64,000 nt of DNA, from NCBI RefSeq assembly GCF_021353295.2, contig NZ_CP120635.1, positions 1,034,001 to 1,098,000 on the forward strand, given 5' to 3'. This stretch comes from Pseudodesulfovibrio thermohalotolerans (GTDB taxonomy: Bacteria; Desulfobacterota; Desulfovibrionia; Desulfovibrionales; Desulfovibrionaceae). The translations under genes were made by a program, and so were the position numbers. Shown piece after piece: positions 5,983 through 14,985 of the stretch (positions within the stretch are counted from its first letter, which is position 1; each line of letters starts with the position of its first letter). The notes under the pieces were generated by a model. The model saw only the letters and a list, made by a program, of their open reading frames with translations, ran no database searches and was not told where the DNA came from.

Positions 5983-8937
5983 TTAGTTGGCACTGAACCG
6001 GATGTCTTCGGAGACAGAGGGGAGGGAGAAGGAGAAGACGCTGCCGCTGCCCTCGATGGACTGTACGCCGATCGTGCCGCCGTAGTGCTCCACAATCTCC
6101 TTGCAGATGGCCAGGCCCAGGCCGGTGCCCTTTTCGCCGTTGCGGACCGTGTCGCCCAGCCGGGACTTGTGGAACTTTTCGAATATTTCGTCCAACTCGT
6201 CCGTCGGGATGCCTGGGCCGGTGTCGCTGACGGACACGGTCAGGGCAGCGTCGTTTTCCTCCAAGGCCACGGTGACGCGGCCTTTTCTGGTGAACTTGTA
6301 GGCATTGTTCAGGAGATTGATGAGCACTTGCTTGATCTTGTCCGGGTCGGCGTGGATGCGCCGGGAGGTCTCGGGCAGGTATGTGAACAGCTCCACGTCC
6401 TTGGACGCGTTGAAGCCGCCAGCGGCGGAGGCCACGGCTTCGCGGATCACCTCACTGGGGTTGAGCAGGGTGTCGTTCCAGCAGGCTTTGCCAGATTCGA
6501 TGCGGTTGATGTCCAGAAAATCGTTTATCAGCCGGGTAAGGCGTTCGCCTTCGGTGTCGATGATTTCAAGGTTGTCTTGAATGCGCGCGGCCTTGGCGGC
6601 CAGCTTGTCGCTGTCGGCCTGGGGCAGGAAATGCCGGGAGAAGTCCTTGGCGCAGAGTTTGGCGAAACCGCGAATCGATGTCAGCGGGGTGCGCAGCTCG
6701 TGGGAAACCGACGAGACCATGGAGGACTTCACCTCGTCGAGGGTCATCAGCCGCCGGTTGGCCTCTTCGAGTTCCGCCTTGCGGGTTTCGATTTCGGTGG
6801 TGCGCTGCTCGACTTTGTCCTCAAGCTCCTCGTTGAGCCGGGTCAGGGCCTCCTCGATGGTCTTGCGCTCGATGGCGAGGGCCACCTGTTCGGACACGGC
6901 GGTCATGAAGGTCACGGCCTCCTCGGTGTACTGCCTGGGATTGGCGTAGTCCTGCACGACCATGGTTCCGACCACTTTGTCGCCCTGTCTGAGCGGCACG
7001 CCCAGCCATGTGGCGGGCGCAGTGCCGATGACCCCGATGGAGGCGAGCCGCGCTTCCATGTCCGGCTCGGACATGGACAGGAACAGGGGCACGCCGGTCC
7101 TGAAGACGTGGATGGCCAGGCTGCTCCGGGTCGGGTCGCTGATGTCGGGGATATCGAAGTAGTCGTCCATCTCATCCTGAAAATAAACGAAACGGAGCAG
7201 GTCCCGCTCTTCGTCGAGCATGGCGATGAAGAAATTTTTCGCCTCGATGACCTCGCCTATGATGGCGTGGATGGTCTGGTACAGGTCCTGCAAATTGCGG
7301 GTCGTGTTGACTGCGGCGGAGATGGCGTAGAGGGCGTGCGTGGTGCGTTCGTTGAGCTTGCGTGCCGTGATGTCCTGCAGAAAACCTTCGAGATAGGCGA
7401 TCTCGCCGTCCGCACTGCGGACCAGCCGCGTGCTGCCGGCCAGCCAGATGGCGGCGCCGTCCTTGCGTCTGCAATGGTATTCGTGATTCAGCAGTTCGCC
7501 CCCGGCGCGCATCTCGTCCAGAAAGGTCTGGCGGTCCCGGGGGGTGATGAGGATGTCCGTGGCGATGTTGTCGACGTTGGCGATGAGCTCTTCGGGCGAG
7601 TCGTAGGCAAGCATGGAGGCGAGGGCCGGGTTGACGGTCAGGAATTTCCCTTCGGGCGTGGCCTGGAAGATGCCGCTGCTGGCGTGCTCGATCATCAGCC
7701 GGAAGCGTTCCTCGCTTTCGCGCAGGGCGTCCTCGGCCTGCTTGCGCTGTGTGATGTCCGAGTGCGTGCCGGATATCCTGTAGATATTGCCGTTCGCGTC
7801 CTTGGAACTGGCGCCGCGCCCGAGTATCCAGCGGACGGAGCCATCCTTGTGAATTTGGCGGAATTCCAACTGGAACTGTTCGGTCTTGCCTTCGGAGCAT
7901 TCCTTGTTGGCCGCAATGACCATTTCGCGGTCATCGGGGTGCAGGCTGTTCAGCCAGGAGCTTACGTGATTGGGAAATTCCTCCTCGGTGTAGCCGAGAA
8001 TCTCGCGATAGCGGGGGGAGTAGAAGACCTCGTCGCTGGACAGTTCCCAGTCCCAGAGGCCGTCGTTGGCGCCGCGCGCCATGAGCTGGTATCGCTCTTC
8101 GCTTTTGCGCAGGGCGCGAAGGGCCTCGTTGCGCACGGTGACGTCGATGAGGGAGCAGACCTGATCGTCCGTGCCGGGAATGTCGCGAATGAAGACATGG
8201 ATGCGCCGGGGTTGGCCGCCACGCGTGAGGAAGGTGAACTCGTAGTCGCTGAGCGGGTGGTTGGGCATCACCTCGGTGCGAATTTCCCTGTGCCCGGTCA
8301 TGCGTAGGATTTCCTCGGGGGGCATGAAGTCCATCCAGGTCATGCACCCTTCGATCTCCTCGCGGCGAAAGCCGGACATGATGCAGAATTGCGAGTTGCA
8401 GCTCTTGATGATCGAGCTTTTGCCCAAGAGGACCATGGCCGTGCCGGTGGTTTCAAACAGCGTGCGGTAGTGGCACTCGCTGGAACGCAGGGCGCTCTCC
8501 ACCTGCCGGATTTCGGACATGTCGATGGCCACGCCGTGCAGGCCCACGATTTCCCCGTTTCGTTTCAAGGGCTGCGAGAATATCTTGATGGGCAGGGATG
8601 AGCCGTCCTTGCGCAGGGCCGGGTACTCCTCCAGTTCGAACTCGTCGCAGGCCAGGGCCCTGCGGAGGTTGTGGTAGATGCGTTTGACGGAGTCCGGATG
8701 GATGATGTCGGTGAGATTGAGCCCGGCCCGGATGTCTTCCGGCGTGTAACCGAAGACTTCAAGGGCGTATTCGTTGACGTGGCGGAAAGTGCCTGTGCGG
8801 TCGAGTTCGAAGATGAATAGCGGCAGTTCGTCGGCTATGGGGGTGCGGCCCCGGTTGCGCATGTCGTCGAGCCTGGCGCGGAGCTCATCGAGCTCCGCGA
8901 TGAGCTCTGCCTTGGTCTTGCTTTCGTCGCCTTTCAT
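5983..8937 (-). CDS. Multi-PAS/GAF sensor histidine kinase
   Basis: A 984-residue signalling kinase without clear membrane helices, so probably cytoplasmic. It begins with a short coiled coil, then a run of about four to five PAS/PAC units (residues about 35-530, with PAC endings such as SDITQRKQAEDAL and FLQDITARKLNE), then a GAF domain (about 540-690), a coiled coil, and a HisKA domain with the phospho-acceptor His746 in SSVSHELRTPL. The ATPase domain shows the N box (INLLNNAYKF), G1 (DTGPGIP) and G2 (GTGLGLAIC). No receiver domain and no neighbouring response regulator is seen, so its partner is elsewhere. The signal is unknown; several PAS units suggest redox, ligand or energy sensing. 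Confidence 0.9.
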   Translation of the reverse strand: MKGDESKTKAELIAELDELRARLDDMRNRGRTPIADELPLFIFELDRTGTFRHVNEYALEVFGYTPEDIRAGLNLTDIIHPDSVKRIYHNLRRALACDEFELEEYPALRKDGSSLPIKIFSQPLKRNGEIVGLHGVAIDMSEIRQVESALRSSECHYRTLFETTGTAMVLLGKSSIIKSCNSQFCIMSGFRREEIEGCMTWMDFMPPEEILRMTGHREIRTEVMPNHPLSDYEFTFLTRGGQPRRIHVFIRDIPGTDDQVCSLIDVTVRNEALRALRKSEERYQLMARGANDGLWDWELSSDEVFYSPRYREILGYTEEEFPNHVSSWLNSLHPDDREMVIAANKECSEGKTEQFQLEFRQIHKDGSVRWILGRGASSKDANGNIYRISGTHSDITQRKQAEDALRESEERFRLMIEHASSGIFQATPEGKFLTVNPALASMLAYDSPEELIANVDNIATDILITPRDRQTFLDEMRAGGELLNHEYHCRRKDGAAIWLAGSTRLVRSADGEIAYLEGFLQDITARKLNERTTHALYAISAAVNTTRNLQDLYQTIHAIIGEVIEAKNFFIAMLDEERDLLRFVYFQDEMDDYFDIPDISDPTRSSLAIHVFRTGVPLFLSMSEPDMEARLASIGVIGTAPATWLGVPLRQGDKVVGTMVVQDYANPRQYTEEAVTFMTAVSEQVALAIERKTIEEALTRLNEELEDKVEQRTTEIETRKAELEEANRRLMTLDEVKSSMVSSVSHELRTPLTSIRGFAKLCAKDFSRHFLPQADSDKLAAKAARIQDNLEIIDTEGERLTRLINDFLDINRIESGKACWNDTLLNPSEVIREAVASAAGGFNASKDVELFTYLPETSRRIHADPDKIKQVLINLLNNAYKFTRKGRVTVALEENDAALTVSVSDTGPGIPTDELDEIFEKFHKSRLGDTVRNGEKGTGLGLAICKEIVEHYGGTIGVQSIEGSGSVFSFSLPSVSEDIRFSAN

Positions 8938-9025
8938 CGATTCTCCTGAAGGTCTTTTTAACTACAGGGGAGCCGAAAAAGAAGCAATGATAAAACACAG
9001 CCTTGTCTGTTGAAATGAAACTCGG

Positions 9026-9050
9026 CCAGGGGAGAGGCTATCTCCCCTGG
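9026..9050 (-). terminator. Hairpin overlapping the helicase stop codon
   Basis: A perfect 10-bp stem (CCAGGGGAGA with TCTCCCCTGG) and a five-base loop that contains the helicase stop codon. The downstream T-rich stretch is weak, so it may act as an mRNA end stabiliser as well as a terminator. Confidence 0.55.
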
Positions 9051-10702
9051 GCGGGTTTGCGGCGCGGTTTGAAGGGCCGCTTTCCGGCCGGTTTGGCGCC
9101 CGGCTTCGCGCCCTTTCCGCCGTAGTTTCTGCCGGGTTTGCGCTTTTGCGCGGCGCGGCTCACCAGGGGCGAGCCCTCGCGGCTGTTGACCCGGTCGATG
9201 ACCATGTCGGCCTCGGCGGCCGGGACGGTGAAGGTGGTCCGTTCGCCCTGAACGCGGACGTGCTGGACGGACCACGATTTGATCTTGGCGGCGGAGGTGA
9301 TGAAGTCGACAAATCGCTTGGGGTGCATCCCGTGTGCCCGGCCCAGCGCGCAGACCATGTCGACCCGGCCCTGGCCCATGGGGCCGACGGTCTTGATTTC
9401 GCGGTAGCCGGATTTCACCAGTTCCTCGCCAAAGGCGTGGCGCAGCAGGGCGGCCACCACCATTTCGGCGGGCTTGTCGTTGAGCAGGTCCCCGGCCATG
9501 GCCAGATAGTCGTCGTGTCCTTCCTTTTCGAAGATGGCGTTCAGTTCGGCGGCCACCTTGCGCTTTTTGGAATGGATTACGTCCTCGATGCGCGGCAGGG
9601 GCTCCTTGTCGATATTGATGCCGGAGCTTCTGGCGATGAACATGAGCTTTCGGAATTCGCTCGGAGCTATCAGGCTGATGGCCACGCCCTTTTTACCGGC
9701 CCGACCCGTGCGTCCTGTGCGGTGAACAAAGGTCTGCGGGTCCTGGGGCAGGGCGAAGTTGACCACGTGGGTCAGGTCGGGCACGTCAATGCCGCGCGCG
9801 GCCACGTCCGTGGCCACCAGGATGGTCGCCTTGCGGGCACGGAAGCCGTTCAGGATCTGCTCGCGCCGGTTCTGGTTCAGGTCGCCGTGGATGGGCTCGG
9901 CCGGGTAGCCGCGGAGCGTGAGGCGTTCGGCTACCTTGTCGGCGTCGGCGCGGGTGCGCACGAAGACCAGGCCATAGAAGTCCGGACGGGCGTCGATGAC
10001 CCTGCACAGGGCTTCGAATCGGTCCGAATTGGCCATTTCGTGAAAGACCTGGCGCGTCAGGGGAACGTCGGCGGTCTCGGGCTCGGCGGACAGAACCTCG
10101 AAGTCGTGCATGAATTCGGAGGCGATGGCCATGACCTGGCGGTCCATGGTAGCCGAGAACATGAGGGTGCGCCGGTCTTCGTTGGCGGAGGCCAGGATGG
10201 ACCGGACGTCGTCCACAAAGCCCATGTTGCACATCTCGTCGGCCTCATCGAGGATGAAATAGGACAGGTGGTCGATGCGCAGGGAACCGCGCTCAAGGTG
10301 GTCCATGATTCGGCCCGGCGTGCCCACGACCACATCGGCTCCGTGCCGGAGCGCCTTGAGCTGAAGATGGATGGCCTGGCCGCCGTAGACGGGCAGCACG
10401 CGGATGCGTTTGCCTCCCTTGAGGGAGTCGATCTCTTCGGCCACCTGGATGGCCAGCTCGCGGGTCGGGGTCAGGATGAGCGACTGGACGCGGCGTTCTC
10501 CTTCCACGGCCGCTTCGAGAACGGGCAGGCCGAAAGCCGCGGTTTTGCCCGTGCCGGTCCGGGCGCGGCCGACGATGTCCCGGGAGCCGGAAAGCAGCCT
10601 CGGGATGGTCAGGGCCTGGATGGGAGTGGGGGCGGTGAACCCCTTGGACTTCAGGGCGGTCAAAATCGTATCGGACAGCCCGAGTTCCTGAAAATTGGTC
10701 AT
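9038..10702 (-). CDS. DEAD-box ATP-dependent RNA helicase with DbpA-like RNA-binding domain
   Basis: RNA helicase that unwinds structured RNA using ATP. All core motifs are present in order: the Q motif region, Walker A ARTGTGKT, PTRELA, TPGRI, DEAD (ILDEADEM), SAT, and in the second RecA domain ARGIDVP and HRTGRTGR. After about residue 430 comes a DbpA/CsdA-type RNA-binding fold, then a very basic Lys/Arg/Gly/Pro-rich tail of about 35 residues. The 554 residues and tail fit the DeaD/CsdA group used in cold adaptation and ribosome assembly. It neighbours infA and an RRM protein, also RNA functions, all read leftwards but with gaps large enough for separate promoters. Confidence 0.94.
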   Translation of the reverse strand: MTNFQELGLSDTILTALKSKGFTAPTPIQALTIPRLLSGSRDIVGRARTGTGKTAAFGLPVLEAAVEGERRVQSLILTPTRELAIQVAEEIDSLKGGKRIRVLPVYGGQAIHLQLKALRHGADVVVGTPGRIMDHLERGSLRIDHLSYFILDEADEMCNMGFVDDVRSILASANEDRRTLMFSATMDRQVMAIASEFMHDFEVLSAEPETADVPLTRQVFHEMANSDRFEALCRVIDARPDFYGLVFVRTRADADKVAERLTLRGYPAEPIHGDLNQNRREQILNGFRARKATILVATDVAARGIDVPDLTHVVNFALPQDPQTFVHRTGRTGRAGKKGVAISLIAPSEFRKLMFIARSSGINIDKEPLPRIEDVIHSKKRKVAAELNAIFEKEGHDDYLAMAGDLLNDKPAEMVVAALLRHAFGEELVKSGYREIKTVGPMGQGRVDMVCALGRAHGMHPKRFVDFITSAAKIKSWSVQHVRVQGERTTFTVPAAEADMVIDRVNSREGSPLVSRAAQKRKPGRNYGGKGAKPGAKPAGKRPFKPRRKPAQGR

Positions 10703-10827
10703 GATTAGCCTTTGTTAAAAAATGTTCGATGAGGCTCGTCCGAACGCCGCGACGCGACAGCGGCACGGCCGGGCCTGCGCTTGTGGGAGGTCTCGGAAGG
10801 GAGGAGGAGAAGGGGAGCCCGGGGGAA

Positions 10828-10873
10828 GGGGAAAGGGAGAAGAGCCTTGGGGGTTCCCCGCTTCCCTTTCCCC
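10828..10873. repeat. GA-rich dispersed hairpin (copy D)
   Basis: GGGGAAAGGGA at 10828-10838 pairs with TCCCTTTCCCC at 10863-10873, and is followed by CCGGCCGTCGG. It lies just after infA in the direction of transcription and resembles hairpins at 19309 and 42105, so it may be a terminator as well as a member of a repeat family. Confidence 0.5.
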
Positions 10874-10891
10874 CGGCCGTCGGCTTGACGG

Positions 10892-11110
10892 TTACCTGGG
10901 ACGGAAGGTGATTCTGCCCCGAGTGAGATCGTAGGGGGAAAGTTCCACGGTAACGGTGTCGCCGGGCATGACGCGGATGCGGAACTTACGCATTTTCCCG
11001 GAGATGTGGGCGAGCACGGTGTGACCGTTTTCAAGTTCAACGCGGAACATTGCGTTGGGCAGGGCTTCCTCGACGACGCCCTGGACGACGATTCCTTCTT
11101 CTTTCGACAT
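10892..11110 (-). CDS. infA: Translation initiation factor IF-1
   Basis: Binds the ribosomal A site during initiation and works with IF-2 and IF-3. The 72-residue S1-like OB fold has the full family pattern ([20 protein letters not shown], then [14 protein letters not shown] and a C-terminal GRITFR). Full length, single domain. It lies between an RRM protein and a DEAD-box helicase, a grouping of RNA-handling genes that are cold-inducible in several bacteria; cold induction here is inference. Confidence 0.97.
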   Translation of the reverse strand: MSKEEGIVVQGVVEEALPNAMFRVELENGHTVLAHISGKMRKFRIRVMPGDTVTVELSPYDLTRGRITFRPR

Positions 11111-11202
11111 ATACTGCTTTACCTCTTGTTGGGGGAGACTGGAAAAGCCCGCCCCGGGTAGGGGCGGGCTGGGGTATGTCTTTTAAACGACGGGCGGCCG
11201 CG

Positions 11203-11466
11203 CTACCAGCGCGGGCGCTCGGGACGGGGACGGGCTTCGTTGACTTTGAGGTTGCGGCCTCCGAAATCGGAGCCGTCCAGGCTCTCGATGGCGGCGAGGG
11301 CGCCCTGGTCTTCCATTTCCACGAAGCCGAAGCCGCGGGGGCGGCCGGTCTCGCGATCGTTGATCAATTTGACGGAAATGACCTCTCCAAAGGTCTCGAA
11401 CGCAGCGCGTACATCCTCTTCCGTGGCGCTCCAGGGCAGGTTGCCCACATAGATATTCTTAGCCAT
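11203..11466 (-). CDS. RRM-type RNA-binding protein
   Basis: Small single-domain RNA-binding protein of the bacterial glycine-rich RRM family, thought to act as an RNA chaperone. RNP2 is NIYVGNL and RNP1 is RGFGFVEM; the rest of the RRM fold fits in 87 residues, with a short basic tail (ARPRPERPRW). I chose the ATG giving MAKNIYVG, ten bases after GGAG; a TTG three codons earlier leaves no room for a ribosome site. It lies upstream of infA in the same direction. The 200 bases before it are T/A-rich with no clear operator. Confidence 0.92.
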   Translation of the reverse strand: MAKNIYVGNLPWSATEEDVRAAFETFGEVISVKLINDRETGRPRGFGFVEMEDQGALAAIESLDGSDFGGRNLKVNEARPRPERPRW

Positions 11467-11703
11467 GAGTACCAAACTCCGAAAAAAAATTGAAAAAAAA
11501 GGCGATTTACGCCCGGTGAAACTAGATCAAGGAAACGTAAAGCGCGCAAGCTTTCCAGAACCTGAAGCCATTCCACCCTTGTCGGTGCGGACCGGCCGAA
11601 ACCGGCTGTATCCCCGTGGATACCACCGACCACTGTAGTAGAGGGCCTTACGTGGGAGAAGGGGGATACGTCAAGAAAAAAATAATTTAAGAAGGCATAT
11701 ATC

Positions 11704-12003
11704 TTAGATAATAGCTCCCATATCCGAGAAAATCCTGTCCGGGTCGTACAGGTCGGGTCTTTTCGCCGCCAAGACTTCCATGGTCTTGAAGTATTCGTCC
11801 CAGCCGGACACCTCGGCGACCTTTTTTTTGTCCACGAAAATCTTGAAGATGGTGCCTTTGGGGCATTTGGTCATGTTGATTTCCAGAACACCCTCGCCGG
11901 TCATTTCCGTCCAGAAGGCGGACCAGGAAGAGCGGTCGCCCTCGGTTTTTTTGTATTTCTCGAAATAGGCCTCGAAAATCCGTTCAATTTCGGTGCGTTC
12001 CAT
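11704..12003 (-). CDS. Conserved small protein of unknown function
   Basis: I do not recognise this 99-residue protein. It is acidic and soluble with no signal or membrane segment; the first 35 residues look helical (EIERIFEAYFEKYKKTEG), followed by a compact region rich in Lys and aromatic residues that could be alpha/beta. Its start is three bases after the sialidase-like gene stop, so the two are almost certainly co-translated with the CoA ligase upstream. The ATG is preceded by GAAGGTGAC. Function cannot be assigned from sequence. Confidence 0.75.
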   Translation of the reverse strand: MERTEIERIFEAYFEKYKKTEGDRSSWSAFWTEMTGEGVLEINMTKCPKGTIFKIFVDKKKVAEVSGWDEYFKTMEVLAAKRPDLYDPDRIFSDMGAII

Positions 12004-12006
12004 GTG

Positions 12007-13551
12007 TCACCTTCTTTTGAAGTCTTCAAGGGAAAACCGGGTTCCGGCCACGTGTGCGGTTTTGAGCGGCTCGTAGCCGGGCTCGTCGGCTCCTCCGTGG
12101 TGGTATGCGCAGAAGAAATCGCCGTCCGCCATGCGCGTCCACCCGGAATAGCCGAAATCCGGCGCCGCCGCGTGCCGGTCGTTGCGCAGTTCCAGTATGC
12201 GGTCACGCGCCCAGGCGTCCGGCAATCCGTCCGCAGCGGTCCAGTTCCAAGCATACACGCGGTCATACGCGGGTTCAAGGATGTTCAGGGAAATTTGCTT
12301 CCACGTGCAGTCCGCCGCGTTGTCCTCGAAGGGATAGGGCGCGCCGAACATGACGGGCCGGGTTTCGGCGTGGTCGGGGGCAACCTCGATTTCGGCCCGG
12401 CGTTCGCCGTCGACCCAGACCGAGACTTTTCCGTTCGCGTATTCGAAGCGAAGCCTGTTGAATCGTCCGCGATTCAGAGGCACGGCGGTTTCCGGGGCCG
12501 CGTCCGGGATCATGCGTTCGGGCGTGATGCGCCACCAGCAGCCCGCGCGGACGCCGCAGCCGTTGGGCCCGGCCATGTCCACTCTGACTTCTGCCTCCAG
12601 GGTCATGGTCGCCGTGCGCGGGTCGGTCATGGGGCGCAGGGCGTAGCGGACCACGGAGTCGCCGCCCTCGGCGTTGCGTACGCGCATTCCCTTTTCGGTG
12701 AACGACGGATTGGCCGGATCGACGGCGCGCCCGTGGACCCGGAATCCCGAGGCAAGCTCTTCCGGCGTGCCGACCCAGGCGCAGGTTCCCCAGTCCGGGC
12801 CGGTGTTGCGGTAGGTGACGAGCAGCCGCCCGTCGTCGAGGGGGCCCATGGTCGGCCGGTGGCCGATGAGAGCTGTGGGCGCGAGAGGCGACCAGGTCCG
12901 CCCGTCGTCGTCGCTATGCGTCAGGTACATGGGTTCGAACACGAAGCTGTTTTCGCGCAACAGGGCCAGGATGCGGCCCGAGGGGAGTCGGGTCATGGAC
13001 GCTTCGCACAGGACCAGGTTGCGCTCTGCGGCCAGCACCGACAGTTGCGACCAGTTGCGGCCCTGGTCCGTTGAGCGGAGCACCATCTGTTCGGTCGGGG
13101 GCTGCCTGATGGCGGCGAGTTCCTCGCCGCCAACATGCCGGTGCCCGGCGGTCAGCCAGCTTCCGTCGCTGGAGACCAGAAGCCGGTCGTGCATGTCGTG
13201 AGTCAGCCCCTTGGCTTCGAAGCCGCGCCAGGTGCGGCCGTTGTCGCGGCTTTTGAAAAAGAACCGCGAGCTGTCGGAAATGATGAGGGTGCCGTCCGGG
13301 AAGCGTTTTATACGTGGGCTGTGGCTGCGCGGAGAGTCCGGGTAGACCGGCTCGGACCATGTCCGCCCGTTGTCGCGGCTGGTTTTCACCACAAGGACGC
13401 GGCGGGTGGGTCGCACGTGCCGGTCGGCCTCGTTGTAGGCGACCACGAGGGTGCCGTCCGCGGCGCGGATCACATCCGGAAAGGCGAGGTAGCAGCCGTC
13501 CCTGCGGTCAATGACCACATGGCGGTCGGCTTGGTCCGAGAGGCTCGGCAC
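12007..13551 (-). CDS. Sialidase/BNR-repeat family protein (cytoplasmic)
   Basis: A 514-residue protein with four Asp-box repeats of the S-x-D-x-G-x-T-W type (SRDNGRTW twice, STDQGRNW, SDDDGRTW) in the first half, which is the six-bladed sialidase propeller fold. The second half (about 290-460) looks like a concanavalin-type lectin insert (MTLEAEVRVDMAG, NRLRFEYANGKVSVWVDG). No signal peptide is seen, odd for a sialidase. Catalytic Arg triad candidates exist but cannot be confirmed by eye; the substrate may not be sialic acid. It follows the CoA ligase by 13 bases and precedes a 99-residue unknown. Confidence 0.82.
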   Translation of the reverse strand: MPSLSDQADRHVVIDRRDGCYLAFPDVIRAADGTLVVAYNEADRHVRPTRRVLVVKTSRDNGRTWSEPVYPDSPRSHSPRIKRFPDGTLIISDSSRFFFKSRDNGRTWRGFEAKGLTHDMHDRLLVSSDGSWLTAGHRHVGGEELAAIRQPPTEQMVLRSTDQGRNWSQLSVLAAERNLVLCEASMTRLPSGRILALLRENSFVFEPMYLTHSDDDGRTWSPLAPTALIGHRPTMGPLDDGRLLVTYRNTGPDWGTCAWVGTPEELASGFRVHGRAVDPANPSFTEKGMRVRNAEGGDSVVRYALRPMTDPRTATMTLEAEVRVDMAGPNGCGVRAGCWWRITPERMIPDAAPETAVPLNRGRFNRLRFEYANGKVSVWVDGERRAEIEVAPDHAETRPVMFGAPYPFEDNAADCTWKQISLNILEPAYDRVYAWNWTAADGLPDAWARDRILELRNDRHAAAPDFGYSGWTRMADGDFFCAYHHGGADEPGYEPLKTAHVAGTRFSLEDFKRR

Positions 13552-13564
13552 GGGGAACCTCCGG

Positions 13565-14854
13565 CTACTCCCGTCCGCGCGAGTCTTCCACTCTCCTGGT
13601 TTTGGAGAAGCTGCGCGGCAGCTCGCCGGGGCCGAGGATGGTCACTTCGCCCCGCACCAGGATGTTCTTGCGGATTTCCTCGGCCAGGGCCTTGGCCAGG
13701 TCGTCGTCGCACCCGGAGGTCGCGCCGGGCGCGCGCTCCACGTGCACGGACATGTGGTCCAGGCCGTCCTTGCGGGTGAGGAATATCTTGTATTCGGCGG
13801 ACAGTTCCTTGAAATGTTCGAGCACGGAACCGATCTGGCCGGGGTAGATGTTCACGCCCCGGAAGATGAACATGTCGTCGGACCGGCCCAGGATCTTGTC
13901 CAGGCGCGGCATGTTCACGCCGCAGGCGCATTGGCCCGGGATGAATCGCGTCAGGTCGTGGGTGCGGTAGCGGATGAGCGGGGACGCCTCCTTGCGCAGG
14001 GAGGTGACGACCTTTTCGCCCACTTCGCCCGGTGCCACGGGCTGGAGCGTCTCGGGGTCGATGATCTCGGTGATGAACATGTCCGCCCAGTAGTGGATGC
14101 CGTCGTGGGCCTCGCATTCCAGGCCGGTGCCGGGACCGTACAGCTCGGTCATGCCGATGATGTCGAAGCTGTCCTCCAGTCCCAGGGCTTCCTCGAACTG
14201 GCGGCGCATCTTGGGGGTGTGCGCTTCGGACCCGAAGATCGCCTTCTTGAGATTTATCTTGTCGGCCAGTCCCTGCTTCTGGACTTCCTCGCCCATGAGC
14301 AGGGCCATGGAGGCCGTGGAACACATGCAGGTGGGCTTGAGGTCGGTGAGCATCTGGAGCTGGATTTCCAAAAGCCCCGGCCCGACGGGCAGGGCCATGG
14401 CCCCGAACCGCTCGCAGCCGAGCTGGAAGCCCACGCCCGCAGTCCACAGGCCGTAACCGACGCATATCTGGACCCGGTCCTCGCGGGTCAGTCCGGCCAG
14501 TTCGTAGCAGCGGGCGAACATGTCCTTCCAGACGTCTATGTCGTTCTGCGTGTAGGCCAGGATCTTGCGCTTGCCGGTGGTTCCGCTGGACCCGTGAATG
14601 CGGACGACGTCCCGCTCGGGCACGGACAGCAGCGGCAGGGGATAGCCGTCCTTGAGGTCTTCGGCCGTGGTGAAGGGAAGCTTGCCGAGATCGTCCAGAG
14701 AGGCGATGTCGCCGGGCTCCACCCCAGTTTCCTTCAGGCGGGCCTGATAAAATGGGGAATTGGCGTAGGTATGGCCCACGGTCCATTTGAGGCCTTCAAG
14801 CTGAATGTCGGCGATCTGGTCCTCGGTCAAATTCGGTATGAAACGATGGTCCAT
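13565..14854 (-). CDS. Phenylacetate-CoA ligase family (AMP-forming)
   Basis: Adenylate-forming ligase that activates an aryl acid such as phenylacetate with ATP and CoA. IHGSSGTTGKRK is the phosphate loop; FITEIIDPETLQPV and RTHDLTRFIPGQCACG are typical PaaK stretches, and the C-terminal lid includes GVNIYPGQIGSVLE. I start at MDHRFIPNLTEDQ because AAGGGAGCTCC lies right before it. At 429 residues it has the normal PaaK length. In sulfate reducers such ligases often serve indole/aryl-acid recycling or aromatic amino acid oxidation; the actual substrate is unknown. It heads a three-gene operon and is divergent from the prepilin peptidase. Confidence 0.9.
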   Translation of the reverse strand: MDHRFIPNLTEDQIADIQLEGLKWTVGHTYANSPFYQARLKETGVEPGDIASLDDLGKLPFTTAEDLKDGYPLPLLSVPERDVVRIHGSSGTTGKRKILAYTQNDIDVWKDMFARCYELAGLTREDRVQICVGYGLWTAGVGFQLGCERFGAMALPVGPGLLEIQLQMLTDLKPTCMCSTASMALLMGEEVQKQGLADKINLKKAIFGSEAHTPKMRRQFEEALGLEDSFDIIGMTELYGPGTGLECEAHDGIHYWADMFITEIIDPETLQPVAPGEVGEKVVTSLRKEASPLIRYRTHDLTRFIPGQCACGVNMPRLDKILGRSDDMFIFRGVNIYPGQIGSVLEHFKELSAEYKIFLTRKDGLDHMSVHVERAPGATSGCDDDLAKALAEEIRKNILVRGEVTILGPGELPRSFSKTRRVEDSRGRE

Positions 14855-14985
14855 CTGGAGCTCCCTTGATGCGTGTGAGGCGGCGCGTCTCTTGTGCCGG
14901 AAGGGGAAATCCGGTAGCGTCCGAAATATTGCGCCAGCGGTATTCATGCAGCAAAAGCCGCGAATCTTCAAGCCCCAAGGAGTCT

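Noticed and set aside
6085..8307. A 740-codon plus-strand frame inside the histidine kinase
   Set aside because: Exact antisense of the PAS/GAF kinase, low-complexity Val/Gly/Ala/Asp composition, no ribosome site.
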